A stretch of 35,785 nt of DNA from positions 1 through 35,785 of IMG/VR virus record IMGVR_UViG_3300021964_000219, one strand, 5' to 3'. Below, one piece after another: positions 24,813 through 35,200 of this stretch (within the stretch, counting starts at the first letter, position 1; every line of letters starts with the position of its first letter). Origin of the DNA: a virus. The translations under genes were made by a program, and so were the position numbers. The notes under the pieces were generated by a model that did no database searches, was not told the origin of the DNA, and worked only from the letters and a program-made list of their open reading frames with translations.

Positions 24813-25659
24813 ATATTTTTTCGCCCCACGCGTTAGCTACATCTTGTTCTCCAAACCTGCACCTGCATCCACTAATATTTTTTGCACAATTATCTAATAT
24901 CCAAGAGGCTTTATCGTTGCTTGGTTTTTTGTCTACAGTTCCATTTTGAAGGCAAACATAAACTTTTTCAGGAGCATTAGAATCTGGAGCAGGAACAACC
25001 TTTACAAAATCTCCAGAATTATATGTAGTAGTACTTGAGTATATTCCACGATTTGATGCTGAATTAAAATTTAAAAAATTACCCTTACCATCAGTAACAG
25101 GTAATCCCGTATACCCACATCCTATGCCATCACGATACTGCCATTGACAAGTATTGTATATTAATTTTCTGTTTGGAATAAAAGCTTGTTCACTTTCCAT
25201 TGGCGTGGCAAGCTCAAATTGAATAATGCTAGGATTTTCTGCAATTTTTCTATTAATAACATACTTCTCAACAGGAAATGAAACTTCGGTAGCTGAACCG
25301 AAAGGATTTGTGTTGTTAGGAAAATTACTGCCGTGTAAAAATTTAACAAAAGTCCGCGTTCTTTTTACGGTATAACCAATAAAATCTTTAAAAAATCTTG
25401 TCTTTAAGCTAAAGAATGAATCTGTATTATCTATAGTTAATGTTGGTCTTGCTAGAGTGGATTCTGTATTTTCGAATCCTTCAGTTTTAATAGGTATATA
25501 ATAATAGTTATTTCCTTTAAAATTAATTTCTGTATTTAATCCGTTTTCTCCAGCATGAAATCTGTAACTAGCAGCATGGTCTTTTAATACTAATTCATAT
25601 AAAACAATTAGAGTTGAGGGCTCTAGTTCATGTATTTCCTTGATTAAACTTTGTTCCAT
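24769..25659 (-). CDS. L: gpL-like minor tail protein with inserted chitin-binding-like module
   Basis: 296 aa. The N-terminal part (residues 1-160) is the beta-rich gpL domain. Cys171, Cys181, Cys258, Cys265 and Cys267 (C-Q-W-Q-Y-R-D-G-I-G-C-G-Y-T-G and N-I-S-G-C-R-C-R-F-G) match the iron-sulphur ligand region of lambda gpL. Between Cys181 and Cys258 sits an extra module at about 204-256: G-I-Y-S-S-T-T-T-Y-N-S-G-D-F-V, V-Y-V-C-L-Q-N-G-T and A-S-W, like family 5/12 carbohydrate-binding modules. It would be part of the tail-tip complex with K and J. The ending P-F-G-G-F-P-G-S is also typical of L. Confidence 0.85.
   Translation of the reverse strand: MEQSLIKEIHELEPSTLIVLYELVLKDHAASYRFHAGENGLNTEINFKGNNYYYIPIKTEGFENTESTLARPTLTIDNTDSFFSLKTRFFKDFIGYTVKRTRTFVKFLHGSNFPNNTNPFGSATEVSFPVEKYVINRKIAENPSIIQFELATPMESEQAFIPNRKLIYNTCQWQYRDGIGCGYTGLPVTDGKGNFLNFNSASNRGIYSSTTTYNSGDFVKVVPAPDSNAPEKVYVCLQNGTVDKKPSNDKASWILDNCAKNISGCRCRFGEQDVANAWGEKIYGLPFGGFPGSWNY
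24888..25047 (-). other. CBM5/12-like module within gpL
   Basis: The coding pattern Y-x9-G-D-F-V ... V-Y-V-C ... G-T ... P-S ... W fits the small chitin-binding fold of ChiA-type enzymes. It lies between the two cysteine clusters of gpL. Binding to glycans is inferred, not shown. Confidence 0.5.
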
Positions 25660-25677
25660 TTTAAATATATTTTAACT

Positions 25678-27219
25678 TTAATAATCTAGACATTCAATAA
25701 AATTTACGCTTATGTTATGATTGTCTTTATAAATATAATTATGACTCCAAGTAGGACAATAAAAGAAACCTAAAGGACTTTTTCTAGAATTAATAATACT
25801 ACTACCATCATCTGCATCAGCAAAGTAATCTTTAGATAAATGAAAACCAAATTTTTTATAACCTAAATGACTTTCTAAAAATAATAAAATTCTTTTAGCC
25901 TCAATGTCTGATCGGGAATTGAATTGTAAATTTAAACTTAATAAATCTTCATTAAAGCCGTATTTATTATTTTTTTTATAAAAATCATTAATATTTGATT
26001 GTCTAGTTTTTGGAGAGTTGTTGATTGTTATTGATTGTGAAGCTCTAAAATCAAACATTCTGACATCTAATGTTCCGTGTTTATATATTGGATTATATGG
26101 ATAATAAAAACATTCGTTTGGATTATTGATAAATATTGAATGTCTTTTTGATGTTTGATTACTTGAAATATTTTGATCTACAAAATTAAATTCAGAAGTT
26201 ATTAATAAGTCATCTGGGCCAGAATCAGGGATAGCTGTAAACGCATCTGTAAGTTTAGCGTTAACATAATTTCCCGACTGATATATTAAATCTCCAGATG
26301 ATAGTTGAGCTGCATTATGCTGAGCTGTAGATGCAGATCCAATATTTGCATTAATTAAGCAGTCTATATTAGAGTTGTGCCCAGCAAAAGATTCTATGCT
26401 CGATAAAATACTAGGTACAGCACATTCGAGAGTCGCATTAATATTATTGATATTATAGTGAGGTTTTTCGTGAGAAAAATTTAAACAATAAAATTTATTT
26501 TTCTTATAAGGATAAAAAGGCTGATAATCAAAAGCCTCTATTCTTTTGTTATCAAATTTACCAGCACTATCATAGTTTTGTATTGAGTACTTAGAAATAT
26601 TTTTTAAATAATTAATTAGCTCTTTAGCTTCATCATCTTTTAATTCATTAAACTGTAAGCTTAAAGACATCTTTAATGCGTTAATTCCTTTTAAACTTCT
26701 TTGGGTGTGATTATCCCCAAAAGTCACTTGATTTGGTAATGCTGAAAAAGAAGCTGTTGCCCCAAATGCTGGGCAATGCTTTTGTATAGCAGAAAGAATA
26801 GTTGATGCTCCACTCGATGATTCAGCTTCTTCTTCAAATACTAAATTAAATGCTGTCACGTTTCCTGACGATATAAAGATAGTTGAAAAACTAAAACCGT
26901 TATGTAAAGTTGCCGTACTTGTTGCAGGGTCCCAATCTGCAAAACTTTCAGCGAGACCTGGGAGCGCCCCACTTTCTTTTTCTGTATTGTTTACATGAAG
27001 GCCAAATGGTGGATTACTTGGATCAAAAAAGTTACTACCCAATGAATATTGCCTTACGCCAAGCACGGCATCTATTGGAGAAAATGCTAAAATTGGAAAG
27101 TTTACTAATTGACTAGAAGAAATCCCCTCAACATTAGCAAACTTTAGATTAGTACGACTAAGGGTGATCCATGAACTGTCATAGACCATACTTGTGATTG
27201 AATTTACTGGTGATGCCAT
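25678..27219 (-). CDS. M: Minor tail protein with two gpM-like domains
   Basis: 513 aa. The C-terminal part (about 400-513) has the gpM pattern: L-L-S-L-N-L-Q-F, then E-A-K-R-I-L-L-F-L-E-S-H-L-G-Y-K-K-F, then F-Y-C-P-T-W-S-H and a closing strand I-S-V-N-F-I-E. A similar series occurs at about 175-270: L-K-M-S-L-S-L-Q-F, E-A-K-E-L-I-N-Y-L-K-N, K-F-Y-C-L-N-F, N-A-T-L-E-C-A-V. Lambda gpM is about 109 residues, so this looks like two M-type units with extra beta domains before and between them. It would sit at the tail tip around the tape measure. Position between tape measure and L agrees with lambda. No Shine-Dalgarno sequence precedes the ATG. Confidence 0.65.
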   Translation of the reverse strand: MASPVNSITSMVYDSSWITLSRTNLKFANVEGISSSQLVNFPILAFSPIDAVLGVRQYSLGSNFFDPSNPPFGLHVNNTEKESGALPGLAESFADWDPATSTATLHNGFSFSTIFISSGNVTAFNLVFEEEAESSSGASTILSAIQKHCPAFGATASFSALPNQVTFGDNHTQRSLKGINALKMSLSLQFNELKDDEAKELINYLKNISKYSIQNYDSAGKFDNKRIEAFDYQPFYPYKKNKFYCLNFSHEKPHYNINNINATLECAVPSILSSIESFAGHNSNIDCLINANIGSASTAQHNAAQLSSGDLIYQSGNYVNAKLTDAFTAIPDSGPDDLLITSEFNFVDQNISSNQTSKRHSIFINNPNECFYYPYNPIYKHGTLDVRMFDFRASQSITINNSPKTRQSNINDFYKKNNKYGFNEDLLSLNLQFNSRSDIEAKRILLFLESHLGYKKFGFHLSKDYFADADDGSSIINSRKSPLGFFYCPTWSHNYIYKDNHNISVNFIECLDY

Positions 27220-27221
27220 GT

Positions 27222-28406
27222 TTATCTAAATAGTTGATTAATTTTTACTGACCCATTTAAATATCCAGCCGAATTTACTGATAGGCTCTGCTCTGTAATT
27301 ACACCACTAGAATTAAAAGCATGCAAGAATCCATTAGAATTATCTTCGAAACTTTGATAATTTAAATCTCTAAGATGAATATCAATATTGGCTCTTTTTC
27401 CGTTTAAACCTTCAGATAATATGTTTGGATCTATGTTTTCTCCAGCAATAGATGTAGTTATGCTTACTGATTTTTTTGAAACTCTTTTTGGCAAATCTCC
27501 AGTCGGATTATATGTGCCATCACTTCTAAGATACTTTCCAGTAGGGGTGCAGTATGTTGGAGTTCTATCGACACTTATATTATAGGAAAATGAAACGGGG
27601 TGATCTATGCCAACTTGACTAGCTCCAATAACAGAACTATCTTCTCCATGTGGTATAGATTGCTGCTGATATAAATCTGATGAATAGTATGTATCTGTTA
27701 TAGTTGTATCTTCTTCTAATACTCCATACACGGCGAATGTGGCTTTTGCTTGGGATATGGAATTTGGGGATAAGGAAAAGTCTAAAGAGTTTAAGTGGGC
27801 GCAAGAAAACTTAAAATTACCAAAAAATCCAGTTAACTTTTGTTCATCTATAGGTGGAAATGAAGAGCTTAAACCTGTAATATTAAAAAAACTTTTTAAG
27901 TTTCCAGTATTAATATAAAAATTAACATCTAAAGTTCCTTGTACTGGGCCATCAGCAACATAGTTATACACTGGATCAAAATAACCACTTTGAGCTTCTC
28001 CTTCCGATAAATTCCATGTGGAATCTTTTGATTGTAAATTTACAAGATAATTGTGCCCATCTGGAAAAACATCTCCGCTAAAATATAAATGCTTATCATT
28101 AGGAAATGTAATTTTGGTGCCAGAAGGAATTTTATAAATTGAAGTTGATAGTGGTTGAGGTGGCCCACCACTAGGGCCTAATAGTGCAGTATGAAAAGTG
28201 TCGGAGTTAAATGTTGGGCTTGTATATTCTACTGAGTTTCCATTATTGAAAGCACAGATTTGGAGCACATTATCATCAGCGTATCTTACAGATCTCAATG
28301 GTTGAGATAATGATAAACTTGCTGATTCAGCAAATATGTATTCAGAATCATTTCCATCCTCGGAGCCCAAGAATAAAGGCACATCTTCATATGGTAAAAA
28401 TTTCAT
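27222..28406 (-). CDS. Tail protein, larger member of a paralogous pair
   Basis: 394 aa, not matched to a named family. It resembles its upstream neighbour (28403-29224): both contain a central motif S-F/Y-x-Y-x-x-x-V/I-D-R-x-P-x-Y (here H-P-V-S-F-S-Y-N-I-S-V-D-R-T-P-T-Y), a G-D/K-x-x-x-x-G-H-x-Y segment, and a following P-K-R-V-S-K-K-S-V-S-I-T strand. It is beta-rich with many Ser, Asn and Gly residues. It starts by ATGA overlap with the neighbour. The location between tape measure and M suggests a tail-tip or tail-tube-associated protein; a tube-like fold is possible. Tail completion is inferred from location. Confidence 0.6.
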   Translation of the reverse strand: MKFLPYEDVPLFLGSEDGNDSEYIFAESASLSLSQPLRSVRYADDNVLQICAFNNGNSVEYTSPTFNSDTFHTALLGPSGGPPQPLSTSIYKIPSGTKITFPNDKHLYFSGDVFPDGHNYLVNLQSKDSTWNLSEGEAQSGYFDPVYNYVADGPVQGTLDVNFYINTGNLKSFFNITGLSSSFPPIDEQKLTGFFGNFKFSCAHLNSLDFSLSPNSISQAKATFAVYGVLEEDTTITDTYYSSDLYQQQSIPHGEDSSVIGASQVGIDHPVSFSYNISVDRTPTYCTPTGKYLRSDGTYNPTGDLPKRVSKKSVSITTSIAGENIDPNILSEGLNGKRANIDIHLRDLNYQSFEDNSNGFLHAFNSSGVITEQSLSVNSAGYLNGSVKINQLFR

Positions 28407-29224
28407 TTTTTATTTATGTACCCAATATAACTTAAAGCAACATTAAGCATATTATTATTACTGGAACTCATAGATTGTTCTATTAATCTAGCTTTTTTGA
28501 TTTCAAATGTTTCAATAATAGAAGAATTAATTGGATTTTTAAATGTTAAAGTTATATTTTGTTGTTTAGGCTTAACTAAATATTCTCTGATTTGATTAAT
28601 TTCAAAGTCATGCACTTCCAAGGAAAAACTAGCTTGCTGAGTCATTGGAAATTTTCTTTGAACTTCTACTGGAAATGGAGAGCCAATTTGATAAATTGGA
28701 TCTCTATCTATTCTCATTGTATAAGAAAAATCTACTACTCTATTACTTTGGTATCCCGTTGTGTTGAGAGCGATAGATCCCTGATTGGGTATTTGTATGT
28801 CTGGGTGAGGATTTGAGCCAGATGCATTAATTCCAGAACCTATATCACCATAAACAACTATGGATGCTTTTGATTTTGGAATTGTTCCAATAGACGCAGA
28901 AACACTATATTCAGTTAAATAACCACTATTAAAACCAAAACTTTTGTTAGAGACGCTAGAAAAATCATTGAAATAATTTATACTTCCACTAATTGGATTA
29001 TCTCCAGTATAATTAAGAAATGGCTCTTCTCCTATATAATATTTATTTACCTCAAAATTACCAACTAAAGCTCCTTGTCTAACAGGATACTTGTGCCCTT
29101 TTCCAATAATGTTGATTGGATTTTCTGATATACTGTAACCTCCATTTAAATCAGTAACTCCTGAAACTTGTATGCCAGATAAATAAAACTGTTGATCATA
29201 AGGAGCTATTGCATTCTTAACCAC
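28403..29224 (-). CDS. Tail protein, smaller member of a paralogous pair
   Basis: 273 aa. It has a GTG start chosen because AGGAGG lies exactly eight bases upstream, inside the end of the tape-measure gene, which it overlaps by eight bases. The sequence is beta-rich. It shares V-D-F-S-Y-T-M-R-I-D-R-D-P-I-Y and G-K-G-H-K-Y-P-V with the next gene's equivalent segments. The C-terminal part (about 215-273: E-I-N-Q-I-R-E-Y-L-V ... I-T-L-T-F-K-N-P) has the look of a tail-tube or distal-tail type domain. No named family recognised. It is the first gene after the tape measure, the place of distal tail proteins in many siphophages. Confidence 0.6.
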   Translation of the reverse strand: MVKNAIAPYDQQFYLSGIQVSGVTDLNGGYSISENPINIIGKGHKYPVRQGALVGNFEVNKYYIGEEPFLNYTGDNPISGSINYFNDFSSVSNKSFGFNSGYLTEYSVSASIGTIPKSKASIVVYGDIGSGINASGSNPHPDIQIPNQGSIALNTTGYQSNRVVDFSYTMRIDRDPIYQIGSPFPVEVQRKFPMTQQASFSLEVHDFEINQIREYLVKPKQQNITLTFKNPINSSIIETFEIKKARLIEQSMSSSNNNMLNVALSYIGYINKK

Positions 29225-32200
29225 GCAACATTCCTCCTACTCTTTTTTCTTGACTAATTACTCCAATAACCGCATCTCTTAATCTGCTACCTAATTCTTG
29301 AGGGTAACCATCTCCACCTTCTGTAGAAGTTCCTCCAGATGAAACATTAATGTTAACTGTAATATTACTTGAAGAGCTTGTGTTATTTGTTTCTGAGTTA
29401 TTATTGGTTGTTGTAGTAGAGCTATTACCCTGAGGATCAACTATACCTCCCTGATTCATTTTCATGGAATTTAATTGATCAAAAAAGCCTGGGAATTGTT
29501 TTTCCACACTATTAACGCTAGAAGCCTTAATAACATATTCTCCCCTGTCAAGCATTATTGGCCCAACTTTATCAATACCTGCTGGACCATGCACTTTCCC
29601 TCCTCCGCTCATTCCAATTAAACCTCCTTGATTGCGGAACTGAAATTTATCAAGATCATACATAGATAGATTATCATTTGTATAATAATCATCATTCATG
29701 CTTTCATGAATAGTGCCAGCCCTCATTTCTTGAAAAGTATTGTTGTAATCCGTGGGCTTGTTTAAATAGTCATATGTTTCCCCTATTCTAGCTGTATCTT
29801 GAGAGCTCATAATTCGAGAACCATCTTCCCTGAAGTTAGAAGAGTAATTGTAAGTGTTAGCAGTACTTTCGTCAATTTCTGCGTTCATTCTATTTAAATC
29901 ATTAGTTAGCCTCTGACCAGGCGTAGTGCTTGCATTGTACATCATACGTTGAGCTATCGAATTACCCAAGTACATCATACCCATGCTACCAATGCTATTA
30001 ACAATACCCTGAAGCATGTTTGCTCTTTCCTGAACTTTTTGATTTTTATAATTTACATCGTATTGATACTTAGATAATAAATAGTTTCCATAATCTTTTG
30101 AATATGTATCCGTAGCCCTATACCTAGCGCTCATTTGTCTACCCGTAGGGTCTAAGTCTAAAGTAGATCTAGTATTTAATCTTGTGGGTTTAGTTGGTGC
30201 CGTAGGAGGAGTGTAAGGAGCAGGCTCTCTGTCTTCATATTGAGCAATAGCTGATCCAGCTAGATAACCTCCACCTTGAGCGATTTTTCCATATCCAGAT
30301 TCTTGATATCCAAAATGACGACTAACAAAGCCGCCATCTCTAAACTTAACTAATCCTCCCATAAATTTCATGACACTGTTAGTAAAATCGTTGATTAGTT
30401 GACCATTAACAGTACTTCTTTCGTTTTGAGAAATTCGATTATCATCTAAATTTCTTTTCTTTAAATAACTTTCAATTGATCCACCCTCTTTTAATCCAAC
30501 AATTCCACCTTCGTTATAAGTTGCATTATTTTGACTTCCATGACTATCAACAAGAGTTTCTTCATTAGAGTTTTGTCTTCTTAAAAAGTTTTCTATTAAT
30601 CTAGAGTCTTTTGATTGAACTATTCCACCATTATTATAAGTGGCATTATTTTGACTTCCATAAACATCAAAATCTTCAACGTCGTTAGGTTTATTAAATA
30701 AATCCTCTAAAGATCCAGTTTCATTTATTTTATCTAAATTACTTCTACCAAGTCTATCAACAATTTTTTTCCTAACTACATACTCACCAGAAGTTAACAT
30801 TGCTGGAACAGCTCCAACAGATCCACCTACAGCATATTTAGAAACAATACCCCCTGTTTTATATGTGGCATTATTTGAGCTTCCGCCACCCGAACCACCA
30901 TACAGGTTAACTTGATTTAAACCTGTAACTTCACCAACTCCAGCAATTAATTGATTAACCGCTCTATCTAAAAGCGCATCATGAATTTTAGAGACTATTC
31001 CATGTACAAACTTCAAGGCTGCATCACCTATACTCTTTGTGCTATCACCGATATCTTTAATAAAATCTTTAAGACCATCCCTTAGAGAATCAAATGATAC
31101 ATTAGCTAGGGTTTTATTAAACTCAACTAGTTCTACATTAACTTGAGCAAGGCGAACTGCAATTTGATCTTGAAATCCAGTGCTTGTGCCTCTATTGAAA
31201 TTCATGTCTCTAGCTTGTTCAGCAACAGAAAGTCCTGTGGTAGCCTTCATATTCTGATTGCCTTCTCTTGCAAATATTCTAGCTTTATTTGCGGTAGTAT
31301 TAAATCTTTCGGTATCATCTAGTCTACTATTACCAACTTCACTTTGTGCCTTGGTCATATAAAATCCACCAGCAGCTCTTCTAGTTACCAATTTTCTTCT
31401 TTCATCTAAATCAGCTTCAAGATTACCCATATTAATACCGATTCTTTTTAATTGTATTTCTGCTAATTTTTCATCGTTAGCAAGCAACGCCTTTTTAGCA
31501 ATCAAACTTCTTTCTTCGGCGTCCAGACTTTTCATCTGGCTATTGTAAGACTCCCTCATAAGTTCCATTCGGCCCTCTAAAGTTCTTAAAGCTTCTGTTT
31601 CTACGCTTAATCTAGCAAGCTGTATACTGTTTGTATTATTGGCATTAGTTAAATCTTGAAGAGCTGTAGCTCTAGTTTGGGCGGCATTCTCTCTAACTCT
31701 ATTTAAGGACTCTTGGTATTCGCTAGCTACGCCTTCTTTTATGCCTATTGTTTTTTGGTCTATTGTTATTAATTTATCAGTTAAATCTTTTTGACTTTTG
31801 ACGGCATCTATTTGAATTTTTTCTCTTTTATTTTGCTCGTCAACTTCTCTTAATAACCTATTAGATTGCTCTTTAGTGAGAGTTATATTTCCAAGTTCAA
31901 TTTGCTTCTTTAGGTATGCCAATTTGTCAACTTCAGCAAAATTTCCATTCATCGCTTTTAAAATTGCAGCCATGACATGGTATTGAGTTAGGGCTCCTTC
32001 GGCTTCCTTTAATGTTTGCGTTAAAACTTGCTTCATGCGGTTTCCGACTGGCCCTGAATTTTCAGAAAGAGATGATATCGATTGTTCTTTCAAACCCTTC
32101 TCTTCGTCAAATAAATTTCCAGAGATCTGTGGCCCACCCCTGTTTAATGCATCAGCAATAGTCTTACTGAAAGCTCTATTATATTGATTTCTTATACTTT

Positions 32201-35200
32201 CTTCTTTAGCATCCAGAGATTCTCTTTTTTGTCTATGTGAATCTAAATTATCATTTAAAGCTTTTTGAGCCTTAGTTTCTTCGCCAAATAGTTGCTCTAA
32301 TTCACTAGCTGATTCGCGCTGTTTTCTTCTTAATGCGAGATAGCCTTCCATTTCTAGTGCGGCAGCATCGTCTAATAATTGCTGTCTGTTTATTGCATTT
32401 AGGCTTAACTCTAAAAGATTTTTTCCTTCATTTATAGCATCGCGCATTGCTTCAGCATCTTTATTTGCTTCATCAAATGTCTTTCCAAATTCTCCGACTT
32501 CATCGCTGATCTTATGAAGCATTTCTTTAAATTCTACTAGAGTTATATTCTCTTTTTGCTTAATGAATTCAGAAGCCATTGCTTTAACGCTATCACTAAG
32601 ATTACTCTCAGCTATAATGTTGAGAAATTCGTCTTCTTCTAAAAATTTTGTTCCTCCAGACATCCCTTGAATAGCTTTAGCTGCACTAACGGCATTTTTA
32701 TCTTCTGAATATAGTAAACCTTGGCTCATCTGATTAAGATATGCAGTTAATTCTTTGATGTTAGCTTGAGCTTCTCTAACATTTCTTGTTTCTCCAAATA
32801 ATCCAGCAGCTGCTCCAGTGACAGATCTAGCTCTATCAATAGCATTAGCTTTCTCTCCGCCAAGTCCGAAAATACCTTCTGAAGTGCCCAAACCTTTTAC
32901 GTAGCTTTGAATGTTAGAAATCGCTGACATTGCTTCTTGTGCATCTAATGTTTTTTGTTGAAGTAATTCAAGTCCATCACTTGTTCCACTCATCATTTGA
33001 CGCATTTCTTCGCTAGAGACATTAATATCTCCAGCTAACTTTTGAACTTGTTTAGCTAAATTTTGATTAGATTCTTGAATTGTTTTTTGTAAAGAAATTT
33101 CTTTCATTCTACCTTCAAATGTTCCAGCCATAGCTGATTGTTCTAATTTTCTTAGGTCTTCTTGAGCTTGTGAATTTGTTTGAGCTGCCTGTAAGGCTCC
33201 AGTAAAATTTTCAACTCTTTGAGAGGCAGCATTAAAACTTTTTTCCATTTTTTCAGCACTAGTTGCAACAAGATTAAAAAATCCATCAAAATTTTCTTTA
33301 AGAGAGTTGAAGACTGGAATGGCGAAGGCTGCAATTGCTGCGGCTGGACCCGCAGCCCCCAGCAACATTCCGCCCGCTGACATAGCCGCACCTTTAAAAC
33401 CTCCAGTTGCCTTTCCTTTTTCTCTTAAGTTCGCTCCAGATTGCCTACCGAGCCCAGCAACAAGGCTTGCTTGTGTAGCTCCCATTACTACAGCATTTAC
33501 AGTACTAAGAACTTTTCCAATAGTACCCTCTACTTCCGTTAGTCCTCCGCCAAATGCATAAGTTAAAGTAGTTAATCCTATAAGCTTGCCTGAAATTCCA
33601 TCTACTGCCATTCCAGTATTTTGCATTTCATTTGCCAAATCCTTTTCTGATTTAAGTCTTTTATCGATTGATGCCTGCAAGCCAGTATTAGTTATTGGTA
33701 TATTGCGACCAACATTATAATTAGGAACATAACCTGCAGAATATGTTGCGTTGTTCTGGCTTCCATGTTCAGTTGGGTCCATGCCCATAGCTATAGCTCT
33801 ATTAACCCCCTGATAACCGCCCGCTGGTTCATCTTTAGTGTTAGCAACCAAAAGGCCCATAGGATTTTTTTGATTTTTTAAACGACTATCTTGATCTACA
33901 TAAATTTTACCCCCACTCATTGCAGAGCGTTCTCTATCAATTGCATCTGATAATGGATCAGCAAAATTAGGAATGAAATTAGCAAAATTAGGAATGAAAT
34001 AATTTTTCCCCGCTTTAAGTAATTGTAGTTGATCCCAAATTTCATTTGCCTGTGCATTTTTCTTACTAATAATTGGGCCTGTTTCTATTCTAGGTTTTCC
34101 TGATTGAGCTATCGCCTTCACCTCTGCCATCTTGTCTTGCCACATCTTCAAGAGCCTTTGTCTGTCTGACATTTTATCTCTACTAGAAAGATTTCTTCTG
34201 TTGAGATTAATAAAATTAGGAATAAAACCTGAATAAAGACCTAGAGATAGAGCGTCCTCTAATGTATTACCTTGACCTCTTAAGCTTTGAACTGTGCGTA
34301 AAGCTCTATCTTGCTTTGTCTGAAGCACATCGGCCATATCTACACCTTGAGCTTCTAAAAATCTTTCGACACTTCTATCGGAAGCTTGGTATACACTTTT
34401 TGCTAAAACATTACCTGGTGCAAATCCAGTTTTAGCTTCAATTGGAATTCTACCTTTAGATACAAAATCTACGACACCCATGTGATCGCCTGTGCCACCA
34501 ACTTTTACATACTTGTTTCCAACTTTTTTATACTTTGAAGTATCTGTTCTTTGATAAGCGCTTCTACCAATTTTATTTTTTTTCCATGCTTCATCTAGTT
34601 TTTGTTCATAAATCGTACCTCTAACGTCATTACTAACACCCCCTTTAGGTACTTTTGTGGCTGCATATCTTCTATTTTGTTTAGGCTTAATTCTGGGATC
34701 TCGGTCAGCAAAATAAAAAGGTCGAGATAAATGAGAAATACCCAAGCGCTCCAAAGATTGAAACATTGCAGCTAACCCTGTAGCTCTTGAACTGACATCA
34801 GCTAGTGGAGCTGTTTCTTGGTGCCATCCTGTTTTATCTCCAATGCTCTGTAAAAACATTTTTGCTTTGGGCAAGAAAAGAGTTCCGCCTACTTTTTGAG
34901 GAAAAGTAGTAAATCTAGTTGGCCCAGCAAAATTAGGAATAAATCCTTGATTGTATGTTTTATTATTTTGACTACCTGTCAACCATGCCATTGTATCACT
35001 CATTGGAGCGTTACTTTTTCTAGCTATCGAACTACTAGTTTCCCCAATAACAGGGCCATCAGCCCCTTCTCCAGACATATAATCTCCTAACCTTTTTAAA
35101 GCTAAGGTTATTTCGTTCATTTGAATTTTATGCCGACCTATGGTAACAGTTCCACCAGGATAATCTTTTTCTTTAGTTGCTGAAAGATATCTATTAGATG

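Noticed and set aside
33307-33561. Plus-strand frame opposite the tape-measure hydrophobic segments
   Set aside because: Ala/Pro-rich shadow of the GC-richer membrane-segment codons; no supporting signal.
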